Origin: Ampelocalamus luodianensis
Taxonomy: Eukaryota > Streptophyta > Magnoliopsida > Poales > Poaceae
Direction of reading: 5' to 3'
NCBI GenBank assembly: GCA_036346255.1
Contig: CM070633.1
Span: 11,780,001 to 11,844,000, forward strand
Length of the DNA stretch: 64,000 nt
The translations under genes were made by a program, and so were the position numbers. Position 1 is the first letter of the stretch. Every line of letters starts with the position of its first letter. Under the pieces are notes generated by a model, which was not told where the DNA came from, searched no databases, and saw only the letters and a program-made list of their open reading frames with translations. Positions 1-10,977 of this stretch are shown piece by piece.

Positions 1-2863
1 ATTTACAGGGAATTATTGGTGCCTATCACAACATTAAATGGATTTTTAATTGCTACTAATAAGGTTAAATCTATTAACATATTTTTCTGGTGCTGATTTA
101 GACCTATCACCATTTTTAGATCAAAGTTTAGTTAATAACAAATTTATCAAAGTTAAAACCATTCAATTATCGGATATACAGGAAAAGATATGCATTTTCC
201 AAGTTTTAATACAATTCGGAATATATAAAAATAGCGAGAAAACAAGCTATTAAAGATTACGAATTTTCTACTACTGAAGCATAGCTAAAAGCATTTTTAT
301 ATTAAACTTTAGTGAAATACAAATTTATTGCGATTGGTTTCATGTAAAAGGATTTATCTTGAATTAGTTATGAATTTCTAAAGTTTTGATACAATTTTCG
401 GTTGATAAACAAATACTTACAGAAATAAAAACCAACCCAACCGGAGATAAACGACGTGGACGCTCGTGGGCCGTTGATGCAACATCCGACGAGCCACACG
501 CACGGAGAACAGCGCACGCGCGCGATTCATAACAGGAGCCCACCGTTGGATCAAGATCCAACGGCTCACGAGGAAGGATGCAACCGGACGGTGCGGTTGC
601 CTCGACGATCCACGACCGCAGGTCTAAGGATGAACGGCTCCGATCACGCCCCCAGTCGGATGGTCCGATTGCACGCGCGATCAGGGCCGCAGATCAAGTA
701 ATGGACGGCCGAGAATGATGAGGGGAACCGGAGGGTCCGAACGCATACAAAATCTAGGCCGCAGATCTCCAAATGGACGGCGGTCCAAGATTGAAGTGCA
801 AACAGGAGTGCTGACACGTGGGGCCGCATGTCAGTGACTGAGAGTCACACATGCGAGATTTATCACACGTGCACAGTGCACGCAGACCCACCTGGCAGTG
901 ACACAGGGGGGTATCCCCGACAGCTAATAAATGCCGACACTTAATTAACCTAAGATTAACATTAATGATGCCTAAACGCACAGATAAACGCAGCCGGTGA
1001 CTTAAGGGGTGGACCCACTGTCGGTGAGGCATTAGGCGGATTAAGACACATTAATGGCATCCAATGATTAGCAATTATCGTGCCTAAAAATCGATTTAAA
1101 CTGGGAGCTTCTCAACTGACAAAACCCGAGTGGCTTTCACGGCTTGTCGCCGGCGACTCCGGTCGCGGCGGCGCCCACAAACTATCAAAATGGGTTCGCA
1201 ATAGTGTTGCGGACCCAACAGTGGTGACCTCGCCGGCGGTGGAGGTCTGGAACGCCGGCGAGCCGGAAAACAAAGGTGGAGGCCGACACGGCAAAACACG
1301 AAAATAGCAAAATGCTCCGCTGCGGTCCAAGGAAACGAGTGCCATGACTTCTAGGGGCTATATAGGAGCTACCTTAACCGAGAGGAGCTCCAAAGATGGC
1401 CGGGGAAGACTTGAACACGATGAAGTCCACCGGAGCCGAAGAAGACGAAGTGGAAGATGAGGTTCTGAGCAAAATGAGTGGAACCAAATCACCACCACAG
1501 CTTCATTATAGCTCAAAGAGGCTCCAAAAGCAAGTAATTGCAAAAGAACCACTTACTGAGTTGGAGAAGAAAGGGGTGAAACCAATCGAAAATCTCCAAA
1601 CTTAAAATTGAGTGATTCTGTGAATGCAACCCAAAATCAAGTTAGGGAAATATAAAGGAGGTTGAGGAGCTCAAAGGGTGCAAGAAACATTGAAGGTGAA
1701 CCACTGGACACCAAGATCCACATTGGAGCTCCACGGCCAACAATGGTGTTTTGAGGGTGTGAAGTGGTTTCTTTGCTCAAACACCGAGAAGAGCAAAGTG
1801 TGGTGTAACGGAACACCGGGAGGAGCTAAGGGCAATATAAAGGGAAAGGATTAGGGTTACGAGCGCGAACATGAGCCCATGGTGAGCTCGGTTCATGGTG
1901 CGCCGTGGACCACGAAATGATGGGAGCAAGTGAGCACGGTGACAACGGAGGAGAAAGCACATTGCGCATTAAATGCCTTGAGAGGCGTTGGCGAGGCACG
2001 CTCGAAGTGACACAACAAGCCCCCATGCTCTCTCTTTCTCTACGCCAACGCACGCGCGCGCGCGGAGAAGCGAGAGAAGGAAGAAGAACGAAAAGCGAAC
2101 GGTGACCGTTGGATTGGAAATGGGCGGCTGCGATTTAAAAGAGCTCGCGGACGATCCGATTTGCTACAATCTAGGCGGTTGGATTGAGATCCAACGGTCC
2201 CAATTGATTAATGCGGCGGATGGTCCGAATGCTCGCGCGAGCGTGGGCGGCGATCTAATTCCAACGGTGAGATTGCACGTGCGTTATAAAATGCGGCTCG
2301 GTGCGCTTAGGTGGTTCAACCAAGTCAAGTGGCTCGGACTCGAGCCCGACCGAACAAGGAACAGTGAAACTGGTTTTAGGTTTTAAATATGCTGAGACTT
2401 TTGAGGATTTATTTGGGGTAGCAAAATAACTCCAAAAATTCTGAAATTTTACAGGAGCTTGCTGACTGGGACATTGACCTTGTGTAAAATTTTCAGAGTT
2501 TTTATGCATTGTATTTTTCTCCGAAAATTCTACAAGGTACTGGTTTTAGGTTTCTTGAGAGTCAAACAGGTTTGATCGCCTCTAAAATATTCAAACAATT
2601 TCTAAAAATTGTGAAATTTTTCAGAGGGGTCACATACCATCCCAAGAACTTAGGAAAAATATTCCTAGAGGATGATCACAACCTTTGACAAGAATGTTTT
2701 TGAAGGAACAAGATTTGGATCAAAAGACTTGTGACTTTGCATTCCCATAAGTCTTGTACAATACTTGTGCAATACAAACAGGAAACACATGATGTAAGAA
2801 AAAGTTTTAATTTCTACTCATTTTCTTACATTTGAAACACAAGCCCAAAATTGGGATGTTACA
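1..2863 (-). mobile_element. Giant non-coding LTR, family A, cut by the window edge
   Basis: The right edge at 2863 reads ...GGGATGTTACA, so on the minus strand the LTR opens TGTAACATCCC. The base after it (2864) resumes a gypsy reverse transcriptase frame. The sequence is an inverted relative of 55236-58195, and base 1 matches about 58195 there, so roughly 2.06 kb of this LTR should lie left of the window. The expected TSD is tgatg (2864-2868), but its partner is outside. Short reading frames here (456-701, 1396-1605, 1988-2386) run through GC-rich LTR sequence and resemble no protein I know. Whether this is a solo LTR or one end of a full element cannot be seen. Confidence 0.85.
1831..1843 (-). 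promoter_or_regulatory. Likely TATA box of the giant LTR
   Basis: The minus strand reads CCTTTATATTGCC about 1.02 kb from the LTR 5' end. The aligned place in the copy at 56268 reads CCTATAAATAG, so this is the diverged TATA box that would start LTR transcription leftwards. Confidence 0.5.
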
Positions 2864-3676
2864 TGATGAATTGAGTGGCTCTACTATTTTCTCTAAGATT
2901 GACTTGTGTAGTGAATATCATCAAATTAGAATGAAACATGGTGATGAATGGAAAACAGCTTTCAGAACAAAATTTGGATTATATGAATGGTTAGTGATGC
3001 CTTTTGGCTTATCTAATGCTCTTAGTACTTTCATGCGCATGATGAACCATGTTTTGAGAACTTTCATTGGAAAGTTTGTGGTAGTCTATTTTGATGACAT
3101 TTTGATATATAGCCGCACCTTGGATGATCATGTCGACCACATTAGACAAGTGCTAGAAGTGCTTAGAACTGAAAAGTTATTCGCCAATCTTGAGAAGTGT
3201 ACTTTTTGCACTACTAAGGTGGTGTTTTAGGGTATGTTGTTTCGGCTCATGGAATTGAGGTAGATGAATCTAAGATAGAAGCTATACGTGATTGGCCGAC
3301 TCTCGTTAACGTTAGCCAAATTCATAGCTTCCATGGGCTTGCTGGATTTTATCGTTACTTTGTAAAAGATTTTAGTACCATTGCTGCTCCTTTGAATGAG
3401 TTAACTAAAAAGGGAATTCCTTTTGAGTGAGGCGAGTCACAAGAAAAAGCTTTTGTTGAATTAAAGAAACGATTAACCGAAGCACCATTGCTTGTTTTAC
3501 GGATTTCACTAGAACTTTTGAAGTGGAATGTGATGCTACTGGAATTGGTATTGGTGGTGTTTTGATGCAAGACTGCAAACCTATAGCATACTTTAGTGAG
3601 AAACTTAGCGGTGCTCAATTGAATTATTCTGTTTATGACAAAGAATTGTATGCCCTTGTGCGTGTTTTAGAGACGT
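2864..3676 (+). pseudogene. Ty3/gypsy pol fragment: reverse transcriptase and start of RNase H
   Basis: This is the middle of a gypsy polyprotein. It opens inside RT (DELSGSTIFSKIDL, near 2866) and has the catalytic YFDD box in VVVYFDDILIYS around 3085-3120. It runs on through HGLAGFYRYF into RNase H (VECDATGIGIGGVLMQ, near 3522-3570). The reading is broken by TAG at 3228-3230 (after KVVF), by TGA at 3428-3430 (GIPFE*GES) and by an apparent 1-nt loss near 3500, after which the RNase H frame differs. Its 5' part is displaced by the LTR at 1-2863. Its continuation is at 8984, past the gag-only element. The style of the 3' half suggests a chromovirus, perhaps CRM-like; the lineage is a guess. 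Confidence 0.9.
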
Positions 3677-4636
3677 TGATGAAGGCGGGGTGTCCCGATC
3701 TTTCGATGAGATTGATAAATATCGATTTTGGTGGAGGTGACTCTCGCGATCCGACTACAACCGTACGACGACGCTTGCGCCTTAGCAATCGTTGAACCAA
3801 CTCCGAGATGTTATTGACCTTGCTGGAAGAGCGATCAACCTGACCACAAAGGCCTATTCCTACATGCAATTGAAGAACACGCAAGAACAAGATAAAACGC
3901 AATCTAATGTATTGCAAATATTTATGAAATATTGATAAGGTGGGATTCTGAAGGCTGTCTTGACAGGTGGTCGCCCGACACAACTGAAGAACAGAAGTTT
4001 GCACAATGGCTAAACCATAACTCAACGAAATCCCAGAAAAACTAGAGGGGTGTGGCCTCCTTATATAGGGGATGAGGAGCCACAAATCTAAAAGAAATAG
4101 TGTGGTGCGACTAAAACTCGTGATTACTGTTCATGTGAACAGTAACCACGCCCCCAGGTGGGCCGCCGGCAGATGGGTCAAGTTCAGTATGATTACAAAG
4201 CCCAGATTGACCAATATAAGTGATATGACATCTTCTTTTGATGATTTTGATCAATCCAGAAGGAATTTGGAGGTGAGGCCAGATCCGTTGGAAAGAGGAT
4301 GAAATAAACTTTCAATCAGGTACTCGTGGACCTCAAAGGACTCCGTATGTGAAAGTTATGCCTGTTTTAAGTTGATATTGTCAAGCTGATTCCGGAGGCC
4401 GAACTGGATTCCAAAACTGGTCCAATTCGAACTGCTTGCTTGTCTTGGACCAAAAGTGATATGGCGTTGCACATATATATATTTCATCATTAGGTAGCAT
4501 CATATAGTTTATATAATATAAAGACACTCCTAAAAACAAGCTCACCTGATAATTTAAGTGAAGCGTACGAGCTCTTATACTTGGAACAGTAAGTATAGCA
4601 AATATAGTTGTATCCATAGGGGTCATGTCCTCATCA
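3677..4636 (-). repeat. 3' LTR of the gag-only element
   Basis: It is 960 bp and pairs with 8018-8978. On the minus strand it opens TGATGAGGACATGACC and ends CTTCATCA. The two LTRs show scattered substitutions only, so insertion was not very recent but the pair is intact. Confidence 0.92.
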
Positions 4637-5520
4637 TCCTCCCTTTCTTGAAAACAAAGCCGTCCTCGGCTTTTGATAAGCTGAAAATAGGGTAACAAAG
4701 AAGCCAAAGTGCATGCATGGTATATGTATATGTCATCTGTTTTAATAGTTCTTCGTTGTTGCACAATTAATGTTAGACGACAGCAGCGATCATAAAAGAT
4801 CATTGTATTATTACCCCAAGAATAATCATATATGTTAATAAGCAAAACAAAATTTCTCACATAGCAATTATTGCAACTAGTTTTGCAAATATAAGTGAAG
4901 TATTTATGCAATTCAACTCTCTGAAGTTGTAAACTTGCAGTGGTAGCACATATGGGCAAATCTACAACTTTTGGAATCAAACAAAGTTCATCCATATTAT
5001 CAGATTTCAATCAAGCAATAGCAAATTCATCTAGCAAGGGTGAAAGGATGTGTAATTTCTTCCATACTTCAACATCTTGATGCAGATTGTCCATACTAGA
5101 TGGTGCAAGAAGAGATAAACACATGGGCATTGAATGATCACTAAATTTTAATTTTCTCTCAAAATGAACAAGATTCGGCACATAAGAATTGTTGTTCAAA
5201 ACAACAAGCTTCAATTCATCCATGTAATCACAAGTTATGCATATTCGATAAACAAGAAATTGATTGTCTACACCATAATCTCCAATCAAATTAAACTTAT
5301 ACCCAGGGGTGTAGGCACTAGACAAGCATTTTGAACATACGATTTCAGAAACTTTCTCCATAGCATGTGACAATTTCATAAGTGAATCCAACATAATGTA
5401 ACACAAAGAATCAGTAGGAGAAATTCTAGTCAAAACTTCTTTATGTCTAACCAATTCCACGTGATCATTATATGTGATTAACTCATCACATGAATCACTC
5501 AAAACAGTGAGGCAATTCAA
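4381..5520 (-). pseudogene. Remnant frames downstream of gag
   Basis: Two open stretches follow gag. The first (5520-5011) overlaps the gag stop in another frame, so the duplicated-looking text SALCDEIIEL seems to have continued in gag through a frameshift near 5510-5520. The second (5010-4381) follows a single in-frame stop at 5011-5013 and runs into the 3' LTR, where it encodes EREDDEDMTPMDTTIF. Neither has an ATG that decides a start. I recognise no enzyme motif. The acidic EDDED stretch next to the polypurine tract recalls the C-terminal ends of other grass gypsy polyproteins, so this may be a rearranged polyprotein tail. Confidence 0.5.
4637..4650 (-). other. Polypurine tract
   Basis: The minus strand reads CAAGAAAGGGAGGA directly before the 3' LTR. 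This is the expected plus-strand primer of reverse transcription. Confidence 0.75.
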
Positions 5521-6505
5521 TTATTTCATCACATAGTGCACTCAAGTCGGCAGGTAAATCAATAATTTTATCACATGGTGCACTCAAATCAATGCAGTTT
5601 GTATTCTCTACGTGAAATATGTGTATATCAGAATTGTTTTCCACTAATTTTTGCTCTAAAATAGCATGAACAATGGACAATTGTAGTTCTTCACAAGCAT
5701 ACTCACCTTGAGTGATGATAGCACCATGATCTATACCTTTTTGGCTCTCCTCAGATGATGTCGGTGCATCCATCTCCTCATCTTCCTTCTCAACTAATGG
5801 AGTCGATGGGTCAATCAGCTCATTCTCCTCTTTGGCATGGTTCTCAACTTCCTGCAAATTGTTAGTCACAGAAAAAGACACAAACATAGGCTTGTTCTCA
5901 TATTTTCTATCATCATGTATTTTTAATTTCTCCTCAATCCGACTTTCAACCTTACAGGCAAGTATAAATAAATGAGAGAGGGAATTATATTCTTTGTGAA
6001 CAAGAATGTCCTGAATTTCTTGATTAAGTCTACTTAAAAATCTATTCTCTGTAGCTTCAGCATGTTCCTCTAAGCCACAACGCAACAAACGAGTTTTCAA
6101 TTCATGATAGTATTCCCTTACAGTTCTACTACGTTGTTTTAAACGTTGTAATCTAGCTAACAAATAATCAGCATGATATTTAGGAACAAATTCATCTCTG
6201 AAAATTTTCTTTAAAGCAAGCCAAGTTTGAGGCACTCTTCCATGTCTACGTAAATGCTTCCACCAAAGTATTGCATCCTCAATAACAACACTAGTGGTAG
6301 CTCTAATCTTTTGCCTATCAGACCAATCATAGTATTCAAATTCTTTCTCTAATGCTATTTCCCGGTCAACATAGGCATCAGGATCAAATTTACCAGCAAA
6401 GAATAGAAATGCATACTTAAATTTACCTCGTTCAGGCATAGGAGATGAGTCAATGGTGTTGTTAATCTCACAAAACTCGATACTATGTGATCTTGAACCT
6501 GTCAT
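5495..6505 (-). CDS. gag: Gypsy-type Gag protein (retrotransposon gag domain)
   Basis: Gag is the structural protein that would form the virus-like particle and package element RNA in the cytoplasm. I start it at the ATG at 6505 (MTGSRSHSIEF), because the longer open frame upstream begins at a TTG codon. It has 336 residues. The retrotransposon gag fold is visible from about residue 37: FAGKFDPDAYVDRE, then WWKHLRRHGRVPQTW, FRDEFVPKYHADYLLARLQ and the helix pair QRSRTVREYYHELKTRL and FLSRLNQEIQ. The C-terminal third is acidic (EKEDEEMDAPTSSEES) and I see no CCHC zinc knuckle. The frame is uninterrupted for the whole fold, unlike every pol gene in the window. It is the only likely intact protein gene here. 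Confidence 0.85.
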   Translation of the reverse strand: MTGSRSHSIEFCEINNTIDSSPMPERGKFKYAFLFFAGKFDPDAYVDREIALEKEFEYYDWSDRQKIRATTSVVIEDAILWWKHLRRHGRVPQTWLALKKIFRDEFVPKYHADYLLARLQRLKQRSRTVREYYHELKTRLLRCGLEEHAEATENRFLSRLNQEIQDILVHKEYNSLSHLFILACKVESRIEEKLKIHDDRKYENKPMFVSFSVTNNLQEVENHAKEENELIDPSTPLVEKEDEEMDAPTSSEESQKGIDHGAIITQGEYACEELQLSIVHAILEQKLVENNSDIHIFHVENTNCIDLSAPCDKIIDLPADLSALCDEIIELPHCFE

Positions 6506-8003
6506 GATTAGTAGAAAACAAGCATATGTTCCTAGCAACTACTAGGATGTGGTGGTTCAAAAGTTACTCACACTCAAGCCTTCTATCGAATTCTTACCAA
6601 TTCTTACCAAGCAAACAGGGGTGATCGGCAACCAGCGGTGTCAACGTATCTTCGAAGATTGCATGGAGCGATTGCTAGGAGAAGTTCAGCCTGTACAGTG
6701 TAGAATAAGTGTAGCTAGGAAGGTTCAAGTATGGTAGCAAGGATTAGCAACAATCAATTCATCAAATACAAGTTGAATAAATGTTCAAAGTACTAGTCAA
6801 TATTGCTGATCCTAGCCTAATGAGAGCTAGCTAATCAAAGCCTATCAAGAGAAGTGTATGAACGCACACGCAAAGATTAATGTGACTTGATGCAAGCAAA
6901 GGAGAGACGCTAGCCAACTACTCAAACCTCTATGTAGGGGCACAAGATTGTTCACACGATGTAGAGCACAAAGATGCAATAACGTGCAATGTAAACAATC
7001 CTCTAGTTTGAGCTGTAAACAATAACTAGTCTCAAGAGATGAAAACTTAAAGTTTTACATGTCTTATATATACTCTTTTGAAAGGTTTCGACGAAATCTA
7101 CAACTTTTCAGTTGAGGCAAAGCCCAAATTCCGAAGGGAAGACTAAAAGAAACAGCAAAAATAGAAACCGAAAACTTGCGACGTGAATTCGGGGCTGAAG
7201 ATGGCCGATTTTGGGGCTTCGGGAGGGCAACAAGTGGCTTAGGTGGAAAGGATGCGCCTTGTCGTTAGCTTCGAAACGAGCATAAGAACGTCAAAAACGG
7301 ACACCGTATGCAAAATTTATGCCGGTTTTACTGAAGATGTCTCGGAAACGGAATCCTACTCGGACTTGAAACCGTCCCGGGTTCAAATTTGAAATTGCTA
7401 TATCTTTCAAATCTGTGGGCCAAACTTGCTGAAATTTTTTGTGGAAGCTTTTGGCTATATCTAGAAGGTCTCCAATAATTTTTTATATGCTTTTCTTTAT
7501 TTTATTTTCTTTTTACCGTGGCTTTTGTACTTGCGGTTGCCTGTTTCGCCTTCTATCTGGCCGGCCCTACGGTTTGCCGCAAGTCGCAAATAACATCAAA
7601 TCTCCCAAAAGATCACATCAAACCTCATATTTTTTTTGGAGTAACAACAGGACAAATTTTCTATTTTTGGTGTGGATTAGAGGAGTTCTAACCCACGAAT
7701 TTTCTGTTTTAGATGCGAAAACTAAGAACCCTAAAAGAATGATCAATCAACGCGAAGGAAAACACGAGAAGCAATATAGACAATGATCACTAGACAATAA
7801 CTAGAACTAAATATCAGCAACTAGACACGACGGTGCAACCATTGATTCAACAAGCAAAATACCGAAAAGAAAATTGCAATGGCTCAAAGGGGTTCGGTAT
7901 GGATGATAGATGCAATAGTTTTTTGGGCAATTTTTTTTTGGGCTCTAGGTATGAAAAATGAATCTAATACTAGAAAACTGAAAACTCTCACCGATCAACT
8001 GTA
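6506..8003 (-). other. Untranslated leader of the gag-only element
   Basis: About 1.5 kb lies between the primer-binding site and gag without a credible gene. The frame at 7439-7786 (+) is antisense to the leader and low-complexity. The leader carries blocks such as ATCTACAACTTTTCAGTT (7096-7113) and CTATATCTTTCAAATC (7398-7413), resembling the module text found in the LARD-type LTRs. Confidence 0.6.
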
Positions 8004-8015
8004 GCTCTGATACCA
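8004..8015 (-). other. Primer-binding site (initiator-Met tRNA)
   Basis: The minus strand reads TGGTATCAGAGC two bases after the 5' LTR ends at 8018. It is complementary to the 3' end of initiator-Met tRNA. Confidence 0.9.
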
Positions 8016-8017
8016 CC

Positions 8018-8978
8018 TGATGAAGGCGGGGTGTCCCGATCTTTCGATGAGATTGATAAATATCGATTTTGGTGGAGGTGACTCTCGCGATCTGACTACA
8101 ACTGTACAACGACGCTTACGCCTTAGCAAACGTTGAACCAACTCCGAGATGTTATTGACCTTGCTGGAAGCGCGATCAACCTGACCACGAAGGCCTATTC
8201 CTGCATGCAATCGAAGAACACACAAGAACAAGATAAAACACAATCTAATGTATTGCAAATATTTATGAAATACTGATAAGGTGGGATTCTAAAGGCTGTC
8301 TTGACAGGTGGTCATCCGACACAACTGAAGAATATAAGTTTGCACAATGGCTAAACCTTAACTCAACGAAATCCCAGAAAAACTAGAGGGGTGTGGCCTC
8401 CTTATATAGGGGATGAGGAGCCACAAATCTAAAAGAAATAGTGTGGTGGGACTAAAACTCATGATTACTATTCATGTGAACAGAAACCACGCCCCCAGGT
8501 GGGCCGCCGGCAGATGGGCCAAGTTCAGTATGATTACAAAGCCCAGATTGGCTCAAATAAGTGATATGACATCTTATTTTGATGATTGTGATCAGTCCAG
8601 AAGGCATTTGGAGGTGAGGCCAGATCCGTTGGAAAGAGGACTAAATAAGCTTTCAATCAAGTACTCGTGGACCTCCAAAGGACTCCGTATGTGAAAGTTA
8701 TGCCTGTTTTAAGTTGATGTTGTCAGGCTGATTCTGGAGGCCGAACTGGATTCCAAAACGGGTCCAGTTCGAACTACTTGCTTGTCCTGGACCAAAAGTG
8801 ACATGGCGCTGCACATATATATATTTCATCATTAGGTAGCATCATATAGTTCATATAATATAAAGACACTCCTAAAAACAAGCTCACTTGATAATTTAAG
8901 TGAAGCGTATGAGCTCTTATACTTGGAACAGTAAGTATAGCAAATATAGTTGTATCCATAGGGGTCATGTCCTCATCA
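8018..8978 (-). repeat. 5' LTR of the gag-only element
   Basis: It is 961 bp, matches 3677-4636, and is followed on the minus strand by the primer-binding site, which fixes it as the 5' LTR. Confidence 0.92.
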
Positions 8979-8983
8979 GACGT

Positions 8984-10569
8984 GGCAACATTATCTATGG
9001 TCTAGAGAATTTGTCATACACTCTGATCATGAGGCTCTGAAACATTTGAAAGGACAAGCTAAGTTGAACCGACGAGATGCTAAGTGGGTTGAATTCATTG
9101 AAATTTTCCCATACATTGTTAAATACAAGAAAGGTAAAGAGAATATGGTAGCTGATGCATTGTCTAGAAAGAATGTGCTGCTAACTCAATTGGAAATAAA
9201 GGTTCCCGGATTAGAGTGTTTGAAAGAATTATATACTTCTGATCATGACTTTTCAGTGCCATATTCCAAATGCAAAGATGGGAAAGGATGGGACAAGTAT
9301 CACATCTATGATGGTTTTCTATTTCGGACTAACAAGCTTTGTGTTCTAGAATCATCCGTGCGTTTGCTCTTGTTGTAGGAGTCTCATGCAGGGGGCTTGA
9401 TGGGACATTTTGGGAGAGCGAAGACCTTCTGATGTTGGCCGATCACTTCTATTGGTCCAAGATGCGACGAGATGTTGAGAGGTTTGTTCAACACTCTGAG
9501 ACATGCCATAAAGCTAAGTCTAAACTAAATCTACATGGTTTATATACTCCACTTCCAGTTCCTAGTACTCTTTGGGAAGATATTAGCATGGACTTTGTAT
9601 TAGGATTGCCTAGGACTAAGAGAGGGAGGGATTTTATTTTTGTGATTTTGGATCATTTTTTCTAAAATAGCACACTTTTTTCCTTGTCAAAAGAGCGACG
9701 ATACATCGTATGTAGCTAACTTGTTTTTCAGGAAAATAGTGAGATTGCATGGGGTACCTCCCACCATTGTTTCAGATCGTGATGTGAAGTTCATGAGCTA
9801 CTTTGGAAGAGTTTGTGGGCAAAGCTTGGAACAAAGTTGCTCTTTTCGACAACTTGTCACCCACAAACCGATGGATAAACGAAGGTGGTGAACCGTACAC
9901 TCTCAATGCTGCTGCGGACAATGATAAAAAAAGAACTTAAAAGAGTGGGAAGATTGTTTACCTCATGTTGAATTTGCTTATAATCGGATGGTGCATTCGA
10001 CTACTTAATTATGTCCATTTGAGGTAGTGTATGGCTTCAAACCGATCACACCACTTGATTTGCTACCACTTTCATTGCAAGAATGAGCTAATATGGATGC
10101 TTTTAAGCGTGCTGATTTTGTCAAGAATCACCATAAAAAGACTAAAGTGGTCACTGAAGCAAAGGTCCGTTCTTATGCTTCTAGGGCTAACAGGACTAGG
10201 AAGCAACTACTATTTGAACCAGGAGATTTAGTTTGGGTTCATCTTCGTAAAGAACGCTTTCCGGAGAAGCGTAAATCCAAGTTGATGCCACATGGTGATG
10301 GTCCTTTTAAAGTGCTTGCTAAGATCAACGATAATGCATACAAGATTAAGTTTTCAGGCGATGACTATGCAGTCAGTGCTACTTTCAATGTTGCTAATTT
10401 GTCATCATTTTTTGGGCAAGACGACATAGAGTTGAGGACAACTCCTTTTCAAGAGGGGGAGGATGATGAGGACATTCCTACAACCACTACTCCAAGTGTG
10501 CATGAGACTGTACATGAAGCACCAACTGGTCCATTGACCAGAGCTCGAACCAAGCTTCTAAACCAATAG
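8984..10569 (+). pseudogene. Ty3/gypsy pol fragment: end of RNase H, integrase, C-terminal tail
   Basis: This continues the gene broken at 3676. RNase H ends with HSDHEALKHLKGQ and ENMVADALSRKN (to about 9170). The integrase zinc-binding region has HAGGLMGHF (near 9384) and a CHKAKSKL block. The core has MDFVLGLPRTKRGRD (near 9590), a VSDRD-like stretch (near 9770), TCHPQTDG (near 9855) and HVEFAYNR. The tail has PGDLVWVHLRKERFPEKRKSKLMP and ends TGPLTRARTKLLNQ at 10569. The first frame ends near 9378, another ends in a stop near 9664, and further stops and shifts occur to about 10090. The last 158 codons (from 10093) are open. No chromodomain is evident. Confidence 0.9.
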
Positions 10570-10977
10570 GTGCTTTTGTTTCTTAATGAGTCTCCTATTG
10601 ATTATACTGAGAATTGGCTACTACCTCACGCAAATACTTTGTGCATTCTCAGGTTTGAACATTGTGAAGACTTCGGATGCAAAGCAATGGAGGAGCACTT
10701 TGGAGGATTAAAGGAAGTCACCTTGTGCTGTCTCGTCCGGGCTATACGACCAGGTCTGCCAGCCCTACGACCAAGTCTGCCAGCTCTACGACCAGGTCTA
10801 CCAGTAGGTCTCAAGCTCTATGACCAGTTTCCAAATGTCTACGACCAGTTGCCAAATGTGTACGACCAGTTTCCAAATGTCTATGACCAGTATCTTTTCA
10901 ATTCGGAGTCTGTTTTGGAATCCTTAGCCGATACAGTTGGTTGCGTCGGCCCTAATTTTGTTGCGTGACTTTGGGGC
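10570..10977 (+). repeat. Start of the plus-strand gypsy 3' region and LTR
   Basis: This follows the pol stop and is interrupted at 10978 by a giant LTR; it resumes at 14384. At 10742-10890 it holds a degenerate array around TACGACCAGTTTCCAAATG and TACGACCAGGTCTGCCAG. The exact 5' edge of the LTR could not be fixed. Confidence 0.6.

Larger units (their letters stand above)
3677..8978 (-). mobile_element. Complete gag-only LTR retrotransposon (TR-GAG type)
   Basis: The element is 5302 bp with TSD gacgt at 3672-3676 and 8979-8983. Its termini are TGATGA...TCATCA, with paired LTRs of about 960 bp (3677-4636 and 8018-8978). On the minus strand the order is 5' LTR, primer-binding site, ~1.5-kb leader, gag, remnant frames, polypurine tract, 3' LTR. 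No protease, RT, RNase H or integrase frame exists in the 3.4-kb interior. It interrupts the RNase H of the plus-strand gypsy; removing it joins ...VRVLET to WQHYLWSREFVIHSDHEAL. Mobility would need enzymes supplied by another element. Elements with a gag gene only are an established class (TR-GAG). Confidence 0.92.

Noticed and set aside
1396..1605. Possible small acidic protein (69 codons)
   Set aside because: It lies in the giant LTR, antisense to its transcription, and the inverted copy near 56500-56720 does not keep the frame.
1..2863. Large palindrome formed by inverted giant LTRs at the two sides of the window
   Set aside because: They are independent insertions of one family with different flanks, about 52 kb apart.
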